The notes beneath the pieces were generated by a model. The model was not told the DNA's origin. It made no database searches and saw nothing but the letters and a program-made list of their open reading frames with translations. The position numbers and the translations under genes are program-made. A stretch of DNA of 9,456 nt, taken from the NCBI GenBank assembly GCA_012031335.1, contig JAAUTT010000109.1, forward strand, positions 1 to 9,456, read 5' to 3'. The DNA comes from Bacteroidales bacterium (GTDB lineage: Bacteria > Bacteroidota > Bacteroidia > Bacteroidales > JAAUTT01). Positions 8,064 to 9,456 of the stretch are shown in pieces (the first letter of the stretch is position 1; every line of letters starts with the position of its first letter).

Positions 8064-9456
8064 ATGAAACGAACAGTATTTTTTTTCCAATTAATATTTG
8101 TCCTTACATTATTTTCCTGGGAGTGTCTGGCACAAAACAATATATCGTTTGTTGAACTAGGCAAAGTAAAAACTAAGTCTGCCAGCGAAATTAAAACCTC
8201 GCGCTGGTCTATTGGTGGTGAAACCCTCGACCGCGACTATGCCAGCTACGATGCTTATAAAACATATCTGGGGCCATCGGGCGCCAAACGCATTCGCTTG
8301 CAGGGTGGTTGGGCGAAATGCGAAAGGGTGAAAGGTCAATACAACTTTGAGTGGCTGGATAATATTGTTAACGATGCGCTGTCGCAAGGTGTCTCACCAT
8401 GGATTCAACCTTCGTATGGGAATCCGATTTATGAAGGGGGTGGACAACCTATTTTGGCAGGAGGAATACCAACCTCAGAAGAAGCTCTGCAAGCCTGGGA
8501 TAAATGGGTGTATGCGTTGGTGTCGCGTTATAAAGATAAAGTGAAAGAGTGGGAAGTATGGAACGAACCCGATATTAGTAAGAAAATGACTGCCCAGGAG
8601 TTTGCTGTTTTTCATGTTCGGACATGTAAAATCATCAAAGCTGTTCAACCGGATGCACGGATTATTGCACTGGGATTAGCCGGGCTGAACCGGACCGACT
8701 ATGTTACTTCTATCATGGATATTTTGAAAGCTGAAAACAAACTGGATTATATGAATGTCCTTTCTTATCATGGTTATACTTCGCGTCCTGAACAGTCGTA
8801 TCCCCAAATACAGAAATTGCGCGAGATAGTTGATAGTTATGGTGCAGGAATTGAGCTTTGGCAGGGCGAAACGGTGCTCCCACTACACCGGTCGGGCAAT
8901 CGGTTGGAGCATTATCACGCGAAGACTGGTCGGAAACTACTCAGGCCAAATGGGTGCTCCGCCGCATGCTGGGAGATATTGGTCAGGATGTGGATGTTGT
9001 CAATGTATTTACTTTGTCAGATATTATGGTATACTGGAAACGATCACCTGGTTGGTTACAACTCCAAAGGTTTGCTGAAAGCTCGCCCGGACCACAGTAT
9101 TGAACGCCCTAAATTGTCCTACTATGCATTTCAGCACGCAGCAACTATTTTTCCGAAAAATTGAACGGATAAAGACTGCTGAATTGAAGAATGACAACAA
9201 AGATCTTCTGGTATATGCTTTTAATAAAGAAAAGACAAAAGGTTCTGCCATCGTTTTTTGGTTTTCTGAAGGTAAGCCAGCTGAAAGCTACCCGGTTAAA
9301 GAAGTTAGTTTTCATTGTCGGGTGTTAAACTGAAGAAACCAGTGCTGGTTGATTTGTTTTCGGGCAAAGTGTATGAATTGCCCAAAGGGAAAATTACGAT
9401 TATGGATAACAAGGTTGAATTTAAGGGAATTCCATCAACCGATTATCCTCTGTATA
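8064..9456 (+). CDS. Clan GH-A, GH39-like glycosidase (3' end outside window), four single-base indels
   Basis: Predicted secreted retaining beta-glycosidase with a TIM barrel, closest in look to family GH39 (beta-xylosidase and relatives). The signal peptide MKRTVFFFQLIFVLTLFS ends at about CLA. Barrel motifs follow: AKRIRLQGGWAKCERVKGQY, GVSPWIQPSYGNP, the acid/base motif VWNEPD (Glu168, codon 8565-8567), MNVLSYHGY, and ELWQGENGAP with the probable nucleophile Glu269 (codon 8868-8870). About 100 residues separate the two Glu, as usual for clan GH-A. As written the frame is wrong between 8871 and about 9035 and ends at 9164. Four one-base corrections (8869-8871, 9029-9037, 9148-9152, 9309-9312) carry the protein through GYNSKGLLKARPDHSIERP into a C-terminal beta-rich domain (DLFSGKVYELPKGKI) that is still open at the right edge. 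GH5-type or another clan A family is the alternative. Confidence 0.8.
8869..8871 (+). other. Frameshift site 10 (apparent -1 deletion in an A run) in the GH39-like gene
   Basis: One more A turns the codons after Glu269 into WQGENGAPTTPVGQSVGAL, which continues as EDWSETTQAKWVLRRMLGD in the frame of base 8858. Without it the frame reads through unrelated sequence. Confidence 0.85.
9029..9037 (+). other. Frameshift site 11 (apparent +1 insertion) in the GH39-like gene
   Basis: VNVFTLSDIMVY ends one frame, and GNDHLVGYNSKGLLKA continues in the next. Removing one base near 9035 joins them. Confidence 0.78.
9148..9152 (+). other. Frameshift site 12 (apparent +1 insertion in T5) in the GH39-like gene
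   Basis: Removing one T joins AFQHAATIF to RKIERIKTAELKNDNKDLL. A two-step alternative reading SEKLNG is possible but less economical. Confidence 0.72.
9309..9312 (+). other. Frameshift site 13 (apparent -1 deletion in T4) in the GH39-like gene
   Basis: Adding one T gives VSFSLSGVKLKKPVLVDLFS, which stays open to the window edge. As written the frame stops at 9333. Confidence 0.78.

Noticed and set aside
245..9456. Interpreting the broken genes as true pseudogenes of a degraded locus
   Set aside because: Catalytic motifs and domain order are intact on both sides of every break, and corrected genes have whole-codon lengths. Real decay would also show substitutions and larger deletions. It cannot be fully excluded without read data.
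1..9456. CRISPR arrays, tRNA or rRNA genes, insertion sequences, long repeats
   Set aside because: I saw no repeated spacer-like units, no clover-leaf or rRNA-like stretches, no transposase-like protein and no terminal inverted repeats.

Overview
The window reads as part of a polysaccharide-utilisation locus of a Bacteroidota bacterium. The support is an AT-leaning composition, A-rich leaders without clear Shine-Dalgarno sites, a lipoprotein-type signal, and a run of exported carbohydrate-active enzymes all on the + strand with short gaps. I would lean towards a Marinilabiliales/Prolixibacteraceae-type organism, but that placement is from general resemblance only.

Layout, left to right: the C-terminal end of an unrecognised protein (3-230); a small lipoprotein with a VOC (glyoxalase-like) fold (245-777); a GQSNMAG-type SGNH/SASA acetylesterase (788-1590); a secreted LacZ-like GH2 beta-galactosidase (1640-4458); a short, divergent GH115 alpha-glucuronidase-like protein (4520-6647); a Tat-exported beta-propeller of the oligogalacturonate-lyase (PL22-like) type (6695-7977); and a clan GH-A, GH39-like glycosidase that runs off the right edge (8064 to beyond 9456). 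The gaps between genes are 14, 10, 49, 61, 47 and 86 bases. None contains a convincing promoter or rho-independent terminator, so the genes are probably co-transcribed. No SusC/SusD pair, regulator, sulfatase or mobile element lies in the window.

The most important point for a user is that every complete gene is broken by single-base insertions or deletions. I find 13 (8 apparent insertions, 5 apparent deletions), 8 of them in A or T runs. At each one the neighbouring frame continues the same protein family, and removing or restoring one base rebuilds conserved motifs. Corrected lengths are about 176, 267, 938, 708 and 427 residues for the five complete genes. Sequencing or assembly error in an unpolished long-read contig explains this better than gene decay. 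One pair of indels in the GH2 gene compensates, so an apparently intact reading frame contains about 43 wrong residues.

Taken together, the enzymes suggest stepwise dismantling of an O-acetylated heteropolysaccharide carrying beta-galactosyl, uronic-acid and probably beta-xylosyl-like linkages. The esterase would remove acetyl groups, the GH115-like and propeller proteins would act on uronic acids, and the GH2 and GH39-like enzymes would take off neutral sugars. The exact substrate is inference.
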